Assembly (NCBI GenBank): GCA_027596075.1
Contig: JADGJC010000601.1
Coordinates: 1 to 15,116, forward strand
Source: Rhizophlyctis rosea
Lineage: Eukaryota; Chytridiomycota; Chytridiomycetes; Rhizophlyctidales; Rhizophlyctidaceae
Reading direction: 5' to 3'
Length of the DNA: 15,116 bases
Positions 1 through 8,225 of this stretch are shown one piece after another. Position numbers and translations under genes: made by a program. Position 1 is the stretch's first letter, and each line of letters starts with the position of its first letter. The notes beneath the pieces were generated by a model that saw nothing but the letters and a program-made list of their open reading frames with translations, searched no databases and was not told the origin of the DNA.

Positions 1-21
1 CATCATAACATGCTTCGGAAT

Positions 22-948
22 TCATGGCACCACCCCACCCTCAACCCACTCATTCATCATGTCATAATTAGAACCTCGACGCATCACTTGGAGTCCTTGC
101 GCGACCTCGATCATGCTCTGCATTTCGCCGACCAGTCGTTGGAGATCAGACGCTAAGGGTAGTTGCAGGGAGTGGAACTGCGGTTAAGTATCGCAGTAGG
201 GTAAGTGTCACCACACTTCAATTCCTCACCTTATCCGCAAAGTTGATCATAAAGTACCATCTCCTTTCCGCGACTTTGCCAGTCGCGAGCTGAGTTGGTC
301 CCAAATTGTGGTCAATTCTTCTTCGAGACTATCGAATGTGACCTCGTGCATGGTCACAGTCTTTTGGTCACGGTCTTTTGGTCGTCCTCGCCTGCCCCTT
401 TTCTTGGTTTCAGTTCTGCGAAGGGACGTTCGTTAGCTTCCAAACCCTTTCAAAGCGACCATCTTAGAGGACGTTCAACAGACTTTGTACAAAGTATGTT
501 CGATCAAAAATCGCTGAAAGATGTAACCATGGAATCCCGCACATCCCGTCGCGCAGAACTTGATATATTTTTCGCTCGCCACAGGTTGTTAATGCGAACC
601 TGGTAGTTCGAAAACTGGTCAATATCGTTGGGCGAACAACAGCCCTTTCCAATCAAACATGATAGTGTGACCGTTAGTTACCATGGTTTTCGTGGCATAC
701 CCCGACAAGCACATGCCATCCAATCTCTCCACAAACTCGTTGGTATGCTCGTCGATATCACCCGACGGCGGCTGTGACGTTGTGTCACACTGTGACGAGA
801 CAGCCCATTCAAACTAACGGGTTCGGCAAGGTCCCGTGGTGGGTTCCGAGACTGTCAAGGCAAGGACCACCGACAGCTGAAAAGGCTTTTTGATAAAAGA
901 TGGTGAGCCGGCAGGCGTTCCAACATCGAGTGTGACGATGTTAACCAT
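22..948 (-). pseudogene. Broken gene, unidentified protein with AT-hook-like basic stretch
   Basis: A chain of short open segments on the minus strand reads as one protein of about 300 residues. It starts at ATG 948-946 (context AACATGG) with MVNIVTLDVGTPAGSPSF, passes SGYATKTMVTNGHTIMFDWK and YQVRINNLWRAKN, reaches a basic KKRGRRGRPKDRDQK stretch that resembles an AT-hook or nuclear localisation signal, then helical segments (DSLEEELTTIWDQLSSRL; LVGEMQSMIEVAQGLQVM), and stops at 22-24. A 52-nt intron is likely at 178-229 (GTGAGG...CGCAG). Breaks: an in-frame TAG at 814-816, which could instead be an intron acceptor; one-base extra insertions near 624, near 508 in a T run, and near 413; an in-frame TAA near 465; and a one-base loss near 273. 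The first half alternates beta-strand-like segments, as in an Ig-like or velvet/Asf1-type fold, but that is only a resemblance. I do not recognise the family. A nuclear DNA-binding role is inferred from the basic stretch alone. Confidence 0.5.
178..229 (-). other. Predicted 52-nt intron in the AT-hook-like gene
   Basis: On the minus strand the donor is AAG|GTGAGG and the acceptor CTTAACCGCAG|TTCC. Removing it joins the segment ending in FADK to the segment beginning FHSLQL in the same frame. The length and signals match the other introns proposed in this window. Confidence 0.5.
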
Positions 949-1530
949 GTTATTTTTGCACCATCACGCGCAGCACTGCATCAGGCGGGGCCTGTGGTGA
1001 CGAGATCGTGACGTGTCATGCACAAGCTACACAAGCCTCCTGAACACAACCCAGCAATCAATCATTCATACGATCAGACCAATGACCATGCACCGTATCA
1101 CCCCAATCACATACCATGCCACTGGGTCTGCATAGCTGGGACACAATCCTCACCCCAACTGCATCACACACCCATTTCTCATCATTTGATATCATTCGGG
1201 CATTCCAACCTTCTGAATGGGACAAAACACCCTCCAAAGACCACCAACAGCAGCAAAACAACTATCCAGTCTGCGGGGCTATAAAATCTCTCCATATCCC
1301 CCTAGTCCCCTTCGGAGTACACTCACATAACATCTGCAGCCCCATCGGTGACAAGCAAACCCCCCCGGTATGAAGGGGGAGAACATATCCCTCAACTTCT
1401 TTTGCACTCTTTGTTTTTGACCAACAAACCACAAACAAAGCACAAACAAACTGAGCATCAGGTAGTCAGCAGCGAGGGTTCCTTTTAGGACACAGGGGCA
1501 GTTGCAATAATGGCTGTCCGCGCTCACTAT
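949..1530. other. Intergenic stretch without a supported gene
   Basis: Several overlapping ORFs of 67-88 codons exist here on both strands, but none shows a recognisable motif, splice context or conserved copy. A short C-run/G-run hairpin (CCCCCCC, then GGGGG, around 1360-1380) and a CAAAC-rich patch at 1410-1450 are the only structures I see. The promoter of the gene starting at 948 should lie at the low-coordinate edge of this stretch. Confidence 0.4.
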
Positions 1531-2100
1531 TTAGGTGCAAACATTCCCTTGTAAGGGGTCAGAGTGACTGCATTGATAGTTACCCAGCCCTTTACCATCA
1601 GATTCAGGCAGGGACTGTGGAGTTTGTGGGGAGTTCATGGGAGGTTGGTGGACTGGATGGGTCAGTAATGCCTTTTTTTGTTTCACAAAACACCGGACAG
1701 CAGCAAACATCTTTCCAACGAAGGGGCTCATGAACATACATGTGCACAAGACTGGTCCATCACAGACTTGCACAAAGCAAAATATCCACCATTTATATCT
1801 CACTTCCCTTCCATTGCATACAGCCCAATACTGCCATAGATGACTATTCCGTTGGAGATTCCTTTTCAGGGAGTCCGGGTGATTGATTTGATGTTCACCC
1901 AGCCCTTAACGGCCGGTCCAGGGAGGGACTGTGAAGTTTGTGGAGTTTGTCGCACTGGATGCGTCACTACTTCCTCTTCTTGTTATACAAAACACCCAAC
2001 GGTATCGAACCACCGTCCAACAAAGGGTGCCCACAAACATACAAGTGCACGCACTATCTCCACCACACACTTGCACAAAGCAAACTAACCCCCTACTCAC
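1531..2100. repeat. Tandem duplication, two diverged ~300-bp copies
   Basis: Two head-to-tail copies lie at about 1531-1840 and 1844-2100. Anchors are ACCCAGCCCTT (1582 and 1897), a GGGACTGTGRAGTTTGTGG block, and CTTGCACAAAGCAAA (1767-1781 and 2070-2084), so the offset is 303-315 bp. On the minus strand both copies keep a Cys-rich frame, CFVQVCDGPVLCTCMFM in one and CFVQVCGGDSACTCMFV in the other. Some differences there are synonymous (GTC/GTG, ACA/ACT, TTC/TTT), so the unit may derive from a duplicated coding exon. The frames before and after this block do not stay aligned. I do not recognise the peptide. The duplication is clear from the sequence; its coding origin is inference. Confidence 0.7.
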
Positions 2101-2384
2101 ATCTAACTCCACCCCCCTTACAGAGGTCCCAACGCCACCACAGCAACTCCAAACCCCAATTGAGAAAAAGGCAGAAAGGGTCTCGACTCGCCATACGCAA
2201 ATTCAAGAAACAACACGTTGACTTACATACACGTATGTCTTTTGTACCCATACTTGACATTATATTTCGCCTTCAGGCACACAACCATCAATATATAAAA
2301 TATGACGAAATAATTGTCTTCATCCGTCATCACCACAACCCGTCCTCCTCAACCCCCACCACTGATAGCCCTAAACCCACCCCG
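2101..2384. other. AT-rich spacer between the tandem repeat and BTB copy 1
   Basis: This stretch contains ATATATAAAATATGACGAAATAA around 2290-2312, which is TATA-like, and a CT/CA-rich run from 2330. An ORF of 187 codons on the plus strand crosses it (1938-2501), but its composition (Pro, Thr, Ser, His) is what the CA-rich strand gives in any frame. It shows no motif, so I regard it as chance. Confidence 0.35.
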
Positions 2385-3125
2385 TCACCTCCTACATCCC
2401 TCAACCAAACGCTGGGAGCGACTAAACCCACTAAATGCAGCACCAATCTCCCTCATGCGAAGACCTATACCACACATGTTGAGTGTTCGCAGTCGCCATG
2501 AAGGGCGTTATGACCATCATGACAGGATGCATAGAAGCTTGTAGTTCTCAGATGACGGCGTCCACAACAGGAAAGCTGTTCCTGAACAAAGAACAAAGGT
2601 TGAAATTAATTGATTGCTACCATCATGGAAAAGTGTCGCAAAAAATTTGTTCAAGTGTGAAAATGCAGAGCGGCAAAAGACGCTGCTATCCCATTCCCCA
2701 CCGCCATTGATGCAGACATGCAGACCTCCACCCACACTCCCCGTCAACCCCTCAACCATTCAATACACACTCAAAATAGAAGACTGCATGCGTCCCCAAC
2801 ATCCCGGCACCTTTCTCCCTCCACTAGACCCAATGATGTGCACACTGAACTTCAAACCCCCTCACCACATCCCCACACCGGAAACACCATCATACCAAAA
2901 AATCTAAACATCCCACCCCCAACAAGCAGGACAACCACCCACCTTTTCCAAATCTCAAAAAAAGCCGCCTCATCAACAACCTCCTCCCTCCCCCAAACCA
3001 CCTACTCAACCGCCCTCCCAATACCAACCACGCCACCCCCTCCTCACCCTCCCCTCATCAACCGGCACCACACCCCTCCACACCCCACTCCCCAATCCTC
3101 GCCCACTCAACCAGCAAGAATGGTG
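2385..3125 (-). pseudogene. BTB/POZ (T1-type) pseudogene, copy 1, strongly decayed
   Basis: Identified by nucleotide similarity to the copy at 7208-8225 over most of its length, including a non-coding stretch that looks like an intron (2880-2985). Recognisable pieces on the minus strand are LLVEWARIGEW followed, in another frame, by VVPVDEGRVRR (about 3015-3120). These match the end of the T1-type BTB/KCTD domain (DRDG, then (L)EWLRTG, then (V)PVDEE). The far end reads RTLNMCGIGLRMREIGAAF and closes with a stop at 2385-2387, a terminus better preserved here than in copy 2. The DRDG motif is lost. Several frame changes and stops separate the pieces, so no full-length product is possible. BTB proteins of this type mediate oligomerisation or cullin-3 adaptor binding in the family; nothing suggests this copy still works. 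Confidence 0.55.
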
Positions 3126-3732
3126 CTTGCAACGTACATATAATAACCCCAACGGCCGCTTCCTCTCTTCATCCCAATTGTAAACGCGTCCACGACCCCT
3201 CCACTCCCCACATTGACGTCCGCAACCAGCTACGAAACCATCCTTGCTATCCGAATCCGCGTCCAATATTTGCACGAGAGACTCAGGACGATATCAGTCA
3301 ATCATGGATGTATCCGTTTCCGTGCGGGGTGGAGTTTCGTACTGCGCTAAGAGGAACTATTGACCCAACGGTCAATTTTAGGCGGCTGGTACTGTTATCG
3401 TTGCTGTTGCTGCTGTTTTTGTGACGTCCGTGTTGGGGATGCTTCTTGGGTTTTCAGTTGCGTAGACCGTATAACATAGTTCAAGCGAGGTAGGGTTGCG
3501 ACTGCAGCGCGGGTTGCCAACCAGCGGTGGAGGTTTGGGTATATTGGTGGGGTGAGGCAGGAGATTTTGATGGGGAGGATGGATGAGAGATGGAGCTTTC
3601 CAGAATTTTGCTTGCATGCTGCAAAGTGTGACGAGTTACTACCGAGTGTAAGCAGAAAGAAAGCATCTGAATGCACATACCTATGCAAATAACCCTGCTG
3701 CGGTCCCGCCCCACTCCCCAATCCTACAATCC
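3126..3732. other. Stretch without a supported gene
   Basis: Overlapping minus-strand ORFs of 77-113 codons are present at 3378-3736, including one ending in a short Gln run coded by a TTGCTGTTGCTGCTG repeat. None has a recognisable motif or clear splice context. The similarity between the two BTB copies fades near 3125-3180, so the 5' part of copy 1 is either lost or too diverged to see. Confidence 0.3.
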
Positions 3733-4080
3733 TCAAACATGGAATGACTTCCGAAGCAGTGAAATTCGTAACGATTCATGGAATAGGCTACGACAATCCT
3801 CCCCATGAGAAATCAAAATGCCAGAATGCAATATGCTGCCAAAAACGAGTTTCCAAAGCGGGAGAGAGATAAGGTGCTGGAACACATCCAAACAACGTAG
3901 ACGATCTTCAGGGGTGGTGAGAATACTGAGGAAACCAGGAAAGCCATTGAATCCCGTTTCGAGAATGGATGAATGGGACGCAGTTTGTTCGTCAGAAATC
4001 TGTTTGAAAAGTGGTGAATTCGTTTCATTACGACCCGTATCAGACGCATAGCGAACACTCTTCCCTACATTACTGTCTCT
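3733..4080 (-). other. Unidentified open frame, about 115 codons without ATG
   Basis: The minus strand is open from just after a TAA near 4080 to a TGA at 3733-3735, with no in-frame ATG, so it would have to be an internal or terminal exon. It contains TPEDRLRCLDVFQHLISLPL, a plausible amphipathic helical segment, followed by LWKLVFGSILHSG. The composition is protein-like, but I recognise no family. An open frame of this length is expected by chance a few times in a window of this size, so the support is weak. Confidence 0.2.
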
Positions 4081-4899
4081 CCCCCGTTATCTTGCCGGCA
4101 TCCAGAACAAACCCCTTCCGCTGATACCGCTCCAACTGTAACAATAGTGCCTGATGGTAAACAGGAACCTAAGCGGGGTAACTGTTTGAGCTTTATGCGT
4201 TCCGCCATGAACCCCCTTAGAAAACGTACCCAGCATGCTCGATAACTTCGTAATCCATGCACCACCCTAGCAACCGCCACCATCCGCCTCTCGAAATCTA
4301 TCAACCTCCGACGTCCAGTTCCACCATTTCCTCCCCAAAGTCTGCGTCTCACTCATCGCATCAAACCCACCTCCACCCTCCTCCCCATCAACAACCGTAC
4401 TCCGCATCGTGCCCTCCCCATACCCAATAATCGAAACCCCATCCCTACCAACCCTCCTCGCCCTCCTCATCAACACGTACGCGCCAAAGAACAATGATCG
4501 CCGTCACGGTCGAGAATGCCACGCACCCCGTGATGACAAGGATGTTGCGGGTTGTGGTGTCTGGTGATGATGCGTAGCTGAGAGCACCCACTGCCTAGGC
4601 AGGTAATGACGTACTCGATTCTACTAAAGGCCGGATCCGGATGATGTTTGCACGGAGGTGACGATATTACTGGTAAGGTCGCAGGCGAAGGGTACGGGTG
4701 GGGTTGTTGAAGAGGTGTGGTCCCGACAAGCGTTTGTCATCTGGTTCATCAAGATAGAGCTGTCATGGGCTGCGAAGCATCTCAAAGTAATGATATTTTC
4801 CACGCCATACCGCGTAGTAATGTAGTAAGCGGTGCTGAGATACTGCCGAATTCGTCTGGCAGTTGACCGGAAAGGGAGTTGCGTGATAGGTCGCTGTAT

Positions 4900-4951
4900 C
4901 TGGGTTAGAAAGCAGCCAAATTTTCCCTCTCATTGAGTTTCATAGACTTAC
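4900..4951 (-). other. Predicted 52-nt intron in the LRR gene
   Basis: Donor ATAAT|GTAAGT and acceptor TTCTAACCCAG|ATAC, with the branch-site-like CTAAC only a few bases before the acceptor. Splicing joins PNLAII to YSDLSRNSLSGQLP in frame, restoring an LRR unit. It overlaps one arm of a 13-nt perfect inverted repeat. Confidence 0.5.
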
Positions 4952-4988
4952 ATTATAGCAAGGTTAGGCCTAATCAAATTTGGCTGCT
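4911..4988. repeat. 13-nt perfect inverted repeat, 78-bp span
   Basis: AGCAGCCAAATTT at 4911-4923 is the exact reverse complement of AAATTTGGCTGCT at 4976-4988, with 52 nt between. One arm lies inside the predicted intron 4900-4951 and the other in the upstream exon or in another intron. No clear target-site duplication is visible at the edges (TTAGAA before, AATTGA after). It could be a tiny MITE-like or introner-like insertion, or a hairpin arisen by chance. Confidence 0.6.
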
Positions 4989-5138
4989 AATTGAATAATG
5001 ATCCAGGAACACCCCCTATCCGACCCGGGTAACCTAAAAGCGTTCTGTCACATCCGCAGCCTTAAATAAATCGTCATAGCATCCGAAGACAGACCGTCCT
5101 CAAAATACCCACAAGCTCCGCAAAGCATCGAGACGGAA

Positions 5139-5212
5139 CTACAGGGCAATACACATTAGCACGGGGTTCCCCCGAAAACGCAGCCAAAAACAACCCAAAA
5201 CCGTTCACTTAC
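5139..5212 (-). other. Predicted 74-nt intron in the LRR gene
   Basis: Donor TCGTTG|GTAAGTG and acceptor TTGCCCTGTAG|TTCC, with a CTAATG branch-like site 15 nt before the acceptor. Splicing joins MTGSLLGSL to FRLDALRSLWVF, the expected spacing of consecutive LRR units. Confidence 0.5.
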
Positions 5213-5272
5213 CAACGACCCAAGCAAACTCCCAGTCATATTATTGCTAACAAGAGATCTATGTCACAAAAT

Positions 5273-5337
5273 CTGTTAGCAACATGCAGCACGACCCTTA
5301 AAAAACCCACAAGCACATAAAAAAACCATAAACTCAC
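5273..5337 (-). other. Predicted 65-nt intron in the LRR gene
   Basis: Donor GTTAT|GTGAGTTT and acceptor TTGCTAACAG|ATTT, with CTAAC overlapping the end. It follows directly after the cap motif GVECSGGRVVV, so the next exon would carry the first LRR. The frame after splicing does not run cleanly into SNNMTGSLL and needs a one-base change. Confidence 0.4.
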
Positions 5338-5680
5338 ATAACAACAACCCTCCCACCCGAACACTCAACACCAACCACGCCACAACAATCCCCATTCCCC
5401 ACAAAACCCCCGCCCACCCACCCATCATGATGCAACCACTAATCGCCTCCTGTGCACAAATACAACTCGTCCAGGACTTTGCAGTCATCTGGGTTTGAGG
5501 TGTTGGGCGTGGGCGATAATTATACCATCCTGATAGGTCGTGAAGCGTAGAGGAGTGATGTGATGGTGGTGCGAGCATCAGGAAGTGAATCAGCTCCGCG
5601 GTTCTTTTGATGATGGCGGAGATGATCAGGAGAGTGAAACTGATGGCTGCCGGAAAGACAACAGTGCCACAAAGTTCAAT

Positions 5681-5750
5681 CTGCAAGAGACCGCATCATG
5701 TCAGTCAAAGCCTTAATTACCATCACATATGAGTCGTTTCTCGCACTCAC
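5681..5750 (-). other. Predicted 70-nt intron in the chitin synthase gene
   Basis: Donor CGTTTG|GTGAGTGC and acceptor GTCTCTTGCAG|ATTG. It separates the segment after the QRRRW site (NSTISQFV, then a hydrophobic stretch) from IELCGTVVFPAAISF. The chitin synthase family has these two segments next to each other, which supports the intron. Confidence 0.6.
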
Positions 5751-6526
5751 CAAACGAACGAAAATGCACACTGAAGTAGAAAAAACCACACACAAATCCC
5801 ACACACAAGAAACCAAATCCAACAAATTGTGAAATAGTAGAGTTCATTCACCAACGCCGTTGCGTCAAAAAGCACCTCGAACTGCTCCGAAACCATGGTC
5901 CAGCAAAATGGCCTGAGGAACAAAGATCATTTTCCATTTCGGGAAGTTGCGCAGCATGCGGGGTGGTCAAGAAACGCTTTTCTCCCAGAAACAGCACGTT
6001 CTTCTTGTCGACGACGTTCTCCGAATATCTGTCCACAATGTCAGGATTGACGAAGAATTGGCACCCACAACCCTTCATAACCCGTCAGCGCCTTGATACG
6101 GTACATGCTGAAGCAACCCGGCGGACAAATAACACCACCAAACACACTTTCGAAGGCTTTCCCAAGATAGTGAGACACGTAGTACACAAACACCTCCATC
6201 GCCGACGTCCAACTGACGTTTTTGTTAGCCGATACGAGTTTCCCCACATAAGCCCATGATATCCACATCGTTCCTCATAGCATTGGTCATGTGGTCCAAC
6301 CAATCCAGTGCAACCTCGGTGTCGGCCTCGACCATCAGAACGACCTCGTACTTGCCGGCAGTGGTGGCGACGTGCTGGATCCAGTAGAACAATCCGTAGT
6401 CGAGTGGGGTCATGCCGTCGTCGAACACGATGCGGGAACGTCCAACCCAGAGTGCGAGCGCCCTTCATGTTGAATGCCAAGAGTCCTGGCTCGCATATTT
6501 GATGAATGCGACGGCAGGTCTTGAAC

Positions 6527-6600
6527 CTACACACGGATTGAAAATTCTAGTCCAAAACCCAGTGCAGCTGCTCGGTAAGTTCAAACGAACTGAAACTCAC
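6527..6600 (-). other. Predicted 74-nt intron in the chitin synthase gene
   Basis: Donor AGTCTG|GTGAGTTT and acceptor CCGTGTGTAG|GTTC. Splicing in phase 1 joins FINKSG to SRPAVAFIKYAS in one frame. Confidence 0.5.
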
Positions 6601-6960
6601 CAGACTTATTGATGAACTACAATGTACCAATGGCACCATACCGCTCAAAGCGCTCCTGCATAATCTGGTGCGTGCACTGAAGTTGATTCGGCTGACCAAC
6701 AAAGATGGACTGTCGGTCGACTTCCACGTTGCCCCAATCCAGATTCGCCGCCCAGTCAAATTCGATATGATCATGACGCCAGGAGTGTTTTCATGCATTC
6801 TGTGCAGCCGTATGTTGAGCCCTTGATGAACGCTTGACTCAAGGCATGGACGGGTGGTCGAGCGGGTTTAGTATGATATTCGATTTCCGTACGGCCATGG
6901 TCAGTTGCTCCTGTTCCGCTTCCAGTGCATCGACTACATGCTCGCACTTATAGGCTATGG

Positions 6961-7207
6961 GTAGTAGTCCCGGTACTTGACGCGGAGGATCTGTTGGTAG
7001 AAACCGGCGATTTCTTCGAAGCTGTTGCGGGGGCTGTGCTGGAGAGCTATGATGTGAGCCGAGGCTCGGTCCTGTGGTGCTTCCGAGACGGCCAACGGAA
7101 GGAGGACGGACAGCTGAGGTGTAAAAGGTTTCGGAAAATCGGAAAGACATTTGAGACATACTGGCAAACGCAGCGAATGGCACGATTTCAAACATAACTA
7201 CATACCT
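6961..7207. other. Possible 5' part of the chitin synthase gene
   Basis: On the minus strand 6955-7191 is open and reads NSFEEIAGFYQQILRVKYR, which has the look of a real helical segment and leads directly towards the chitin synthase pieces below it. A plus-strand ORF of 90 codons covers the same bases (6925-7197). I favour the minus strand from context, but no family motif decides it. The start codon of the chitin synthase gene cannot be placed. Confidence 0.3.
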
Positions 7208-8225
7208 CAACCAAACGCTAGGAGCAACTGGGCTCAGCACCAGTCTCCCTCTGTGCGAGGACCTGCACCGCTTATGTTGAGTGCGAGCAGTCGCCTTGAA
7301 GGGGGTATGAGCACCATGACATGATGCGTAGAAGCGTGTAGTTGTCAGCGCACTTCATGACGGCGCCCACGAGGAGACCAAGCTGTTCATAAACGAAGGG
7401 GAGGAGTTGGATTAATTGAGTGCGTTTGACGTTGAGACGGGTTAGAACAGGTGGTCGAGCGTGAGATGGAAGTGACATGCTGTTTTCTGTTCCCACCGTC
7501 ATCTGGCTGAACAACCAAACTCCACCACAACCACTCGTCCGCCTCCATCCATTCAAAACCGCTGGTTTCGAGAAACACACGTCTTAACAGCGCAGCGGTC
7601 CTCCCTCCAATAGCTAAGCCAATGCCATTGACTTCACTCGCCAAACTTCCTTACCAATTCCCCACACCCGGACACCACGAAAATTTGACGTCCCATCCTA
7701 AACAAGCACGACATTACCCACCTTTCAATTCTAATGATATGAAAAAACGCACGCTTCATCAACATCAATCTTCTCCCTACCCCTGCACAGCCTTCACACC
7801 CGCCCTCGCCAACATCCCCACCGCCTCCCTCCTCACCCTCTCCCTAACCTCCTCATCAACGGCACCCCAGCCCTCTCCCCATCCCGCAACCACTCAACCA
7901 CTCAACCACATACTCCCACACATCGCCATCTCGATCAAAACACACCACCACGCGGGGCGTAGGCTGCGTCTGTGATAGGTGCGGTAAAGGTCGGGGAGCG
8001 GAGAAGATCGCGGATTAGGTATAAGGACAGTTGGTACGAATTCGAGGAGGAGGGCGGTGAGTGTCATAATAGTCTGGAGGGAGACGGGATTGTAGTGGGA
8101 GAGGGTGTATTCGTGGTTCGTTGATGTTGAGGGTGATGGTCTGTTCGTGTGGACTGACGTTGCATCAGATTGAGCTCAGAACGCCAATGACCCAAGTACA
8201 CTACCGCAAACAAAACTCACATCAT
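7208..8225 (-). pseudogene. BTB/POZ (T1-type) gene, copy 2, disrupted
   Basis: The proposed start is ATG 8225-8223 directly before a 67-nt intron (8154-8220). Splicing gives MIPHEQTITLNINEPR, the first strand of a T1-type BTB domain (E.I.LNVGG). After a frame change comes TLSHYNPVSLQTIM, then DAAYAPRGGVF, one extra T, FDRDGDVWEYVVEWLSG (the DRDG...F.YVLEWLRTG signature), another extra base, and AVDEEVRERVRREAVGMLA, ending at a TAG near 7775. That TAG may open an intron, since the same stretch is conserved in copy 1. Downstream pieces include IGLAIGGRTAALLRRVF (about 7590) and NVKRTQLIQLLPFVYEQLG (about 7380-7435). The lower end (7208-7430) aligns with 2407-2610. The domain is a protein-protein interaction module; no partner domain is recognisable. 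Frameshifts make a full product unlikely unless they are sequencing errors. Confidence 0.6.
8154..8220 (-). other. Predicted 67-nt intron after the BTB start codon
   Basis: Donor GGAATGAT|GTGAGTTT and acceptor GCAACGTCAG|TCCA. The ATG lies five bases before the donor, and splicing keeps the frame into TITLNINE. Confidence 0.5.

Larger units (their letters stand above)
4267..5520 (-). pseudogene. LRR single-pass membrane protein gene, disrupted
   Basis: The order of parts on the minus strand is that of a plant-like leucine-rich-repeat surface protein. An N-terminal cap begins near 5490 with NPDDCKVLDELYLCTGGD and continues to GNGDCCGVVGVECSGGRVVV, the usual W..CC.W.GV.C...GRV pattern. LRR units follow: SNNMTGSLLGSL (about 5213-5250), FRLDALRSLWVF (about 5103-5138) and SDLSRNSLSGQLPDEFGSIS (about 4835-4897). 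A hydrophobic transmembrane segment, ILVITGCVAFSTVTAIIVLW (about 4480-4540), is followed by basic RRARR and an acidic/Gly-rich cytosolic tail ending at TAG 4267-4269. Three short introns fit (5273-5337, 5139-5212, 4900-4951). Breaks: in-frame TAG after TGGD (about 5431), TGA after LWVF, a frame change near 4490 just after the membrane segment, and unclear frames between 4560 and 4830. A surface sensing or adhesion role is family knowledge; loss of function is inferred from the breaks. Confidence 0.65.
5590..6960 (-). pseudogene. Chitin synthase (GT2 family) gene, disrupted
   Basis: The central and C-terminal parts of a family-2 chitin synthase read in order on the minus strand. They are SRPAVAFIKYAS (about 6490-6527); DDGMTPLDYGLF, then VVLMVEADTEV (the usual D.ADT nucleotide-sugar site, here E.ADT); [86 protein letters not shown]; and the membrane segment IELCGTVVFPAAISF (5640-5680). 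The enzyme polymerises UDP-GlcNAc into cell-wall chitin at the plasma membrane. Likely 5' parts are EAEQEQLTMAVRKSN and HIEFDWAANLDWGNVEVD, possibly with an exon reaching 7191. Defects: six single-base insertions in the readable core, loss of three residues after NVVD, damage at the GKRDSQ site (about 6440-6490), an in-frame TAG near 6623, and TGA replacing Trp in QRRRW. Introns fit at 6527-6600 and 5681-5750. The usual last membrane helices are not clearly readable. Confidence 0.85.

Noticed and set aside
295..606. Plus-strand ORF of 103 codons
   Set aside because: It is antisense to the 22-948 gene, where several minus-strand segments with splice signals and strong protein sense overlap it.
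1938..2501. Plus-strand ORF of 187 codons
   Set aside because: It runs through the tandem repeat and into BTB copy 1 on the opposite strand. Its Pro/Thr/Ser/His composition comes from the CA-rich strand.
2330..3120. CA/CT-rich strand asymmetry as a special sequence element
   Set aside because: The same bias occurs wherever a minus-strand gene with Gly/Val/Glu/Trp-rich codons lies (7800-7960, 8560-8680, 9140-9300), so it is explained by coding composition.
6925..7197. Plus-strand ORF of 90 codons, alternative to the chitin synthase 5' region
   Set aside because: The minus-strand frame (EEIAGFYQQILRVKYR; EAEQEQLTMAVRKSN) is more protein-like and leads into the chitin synthase. The plus frame has no motif. 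Not fully excluded.
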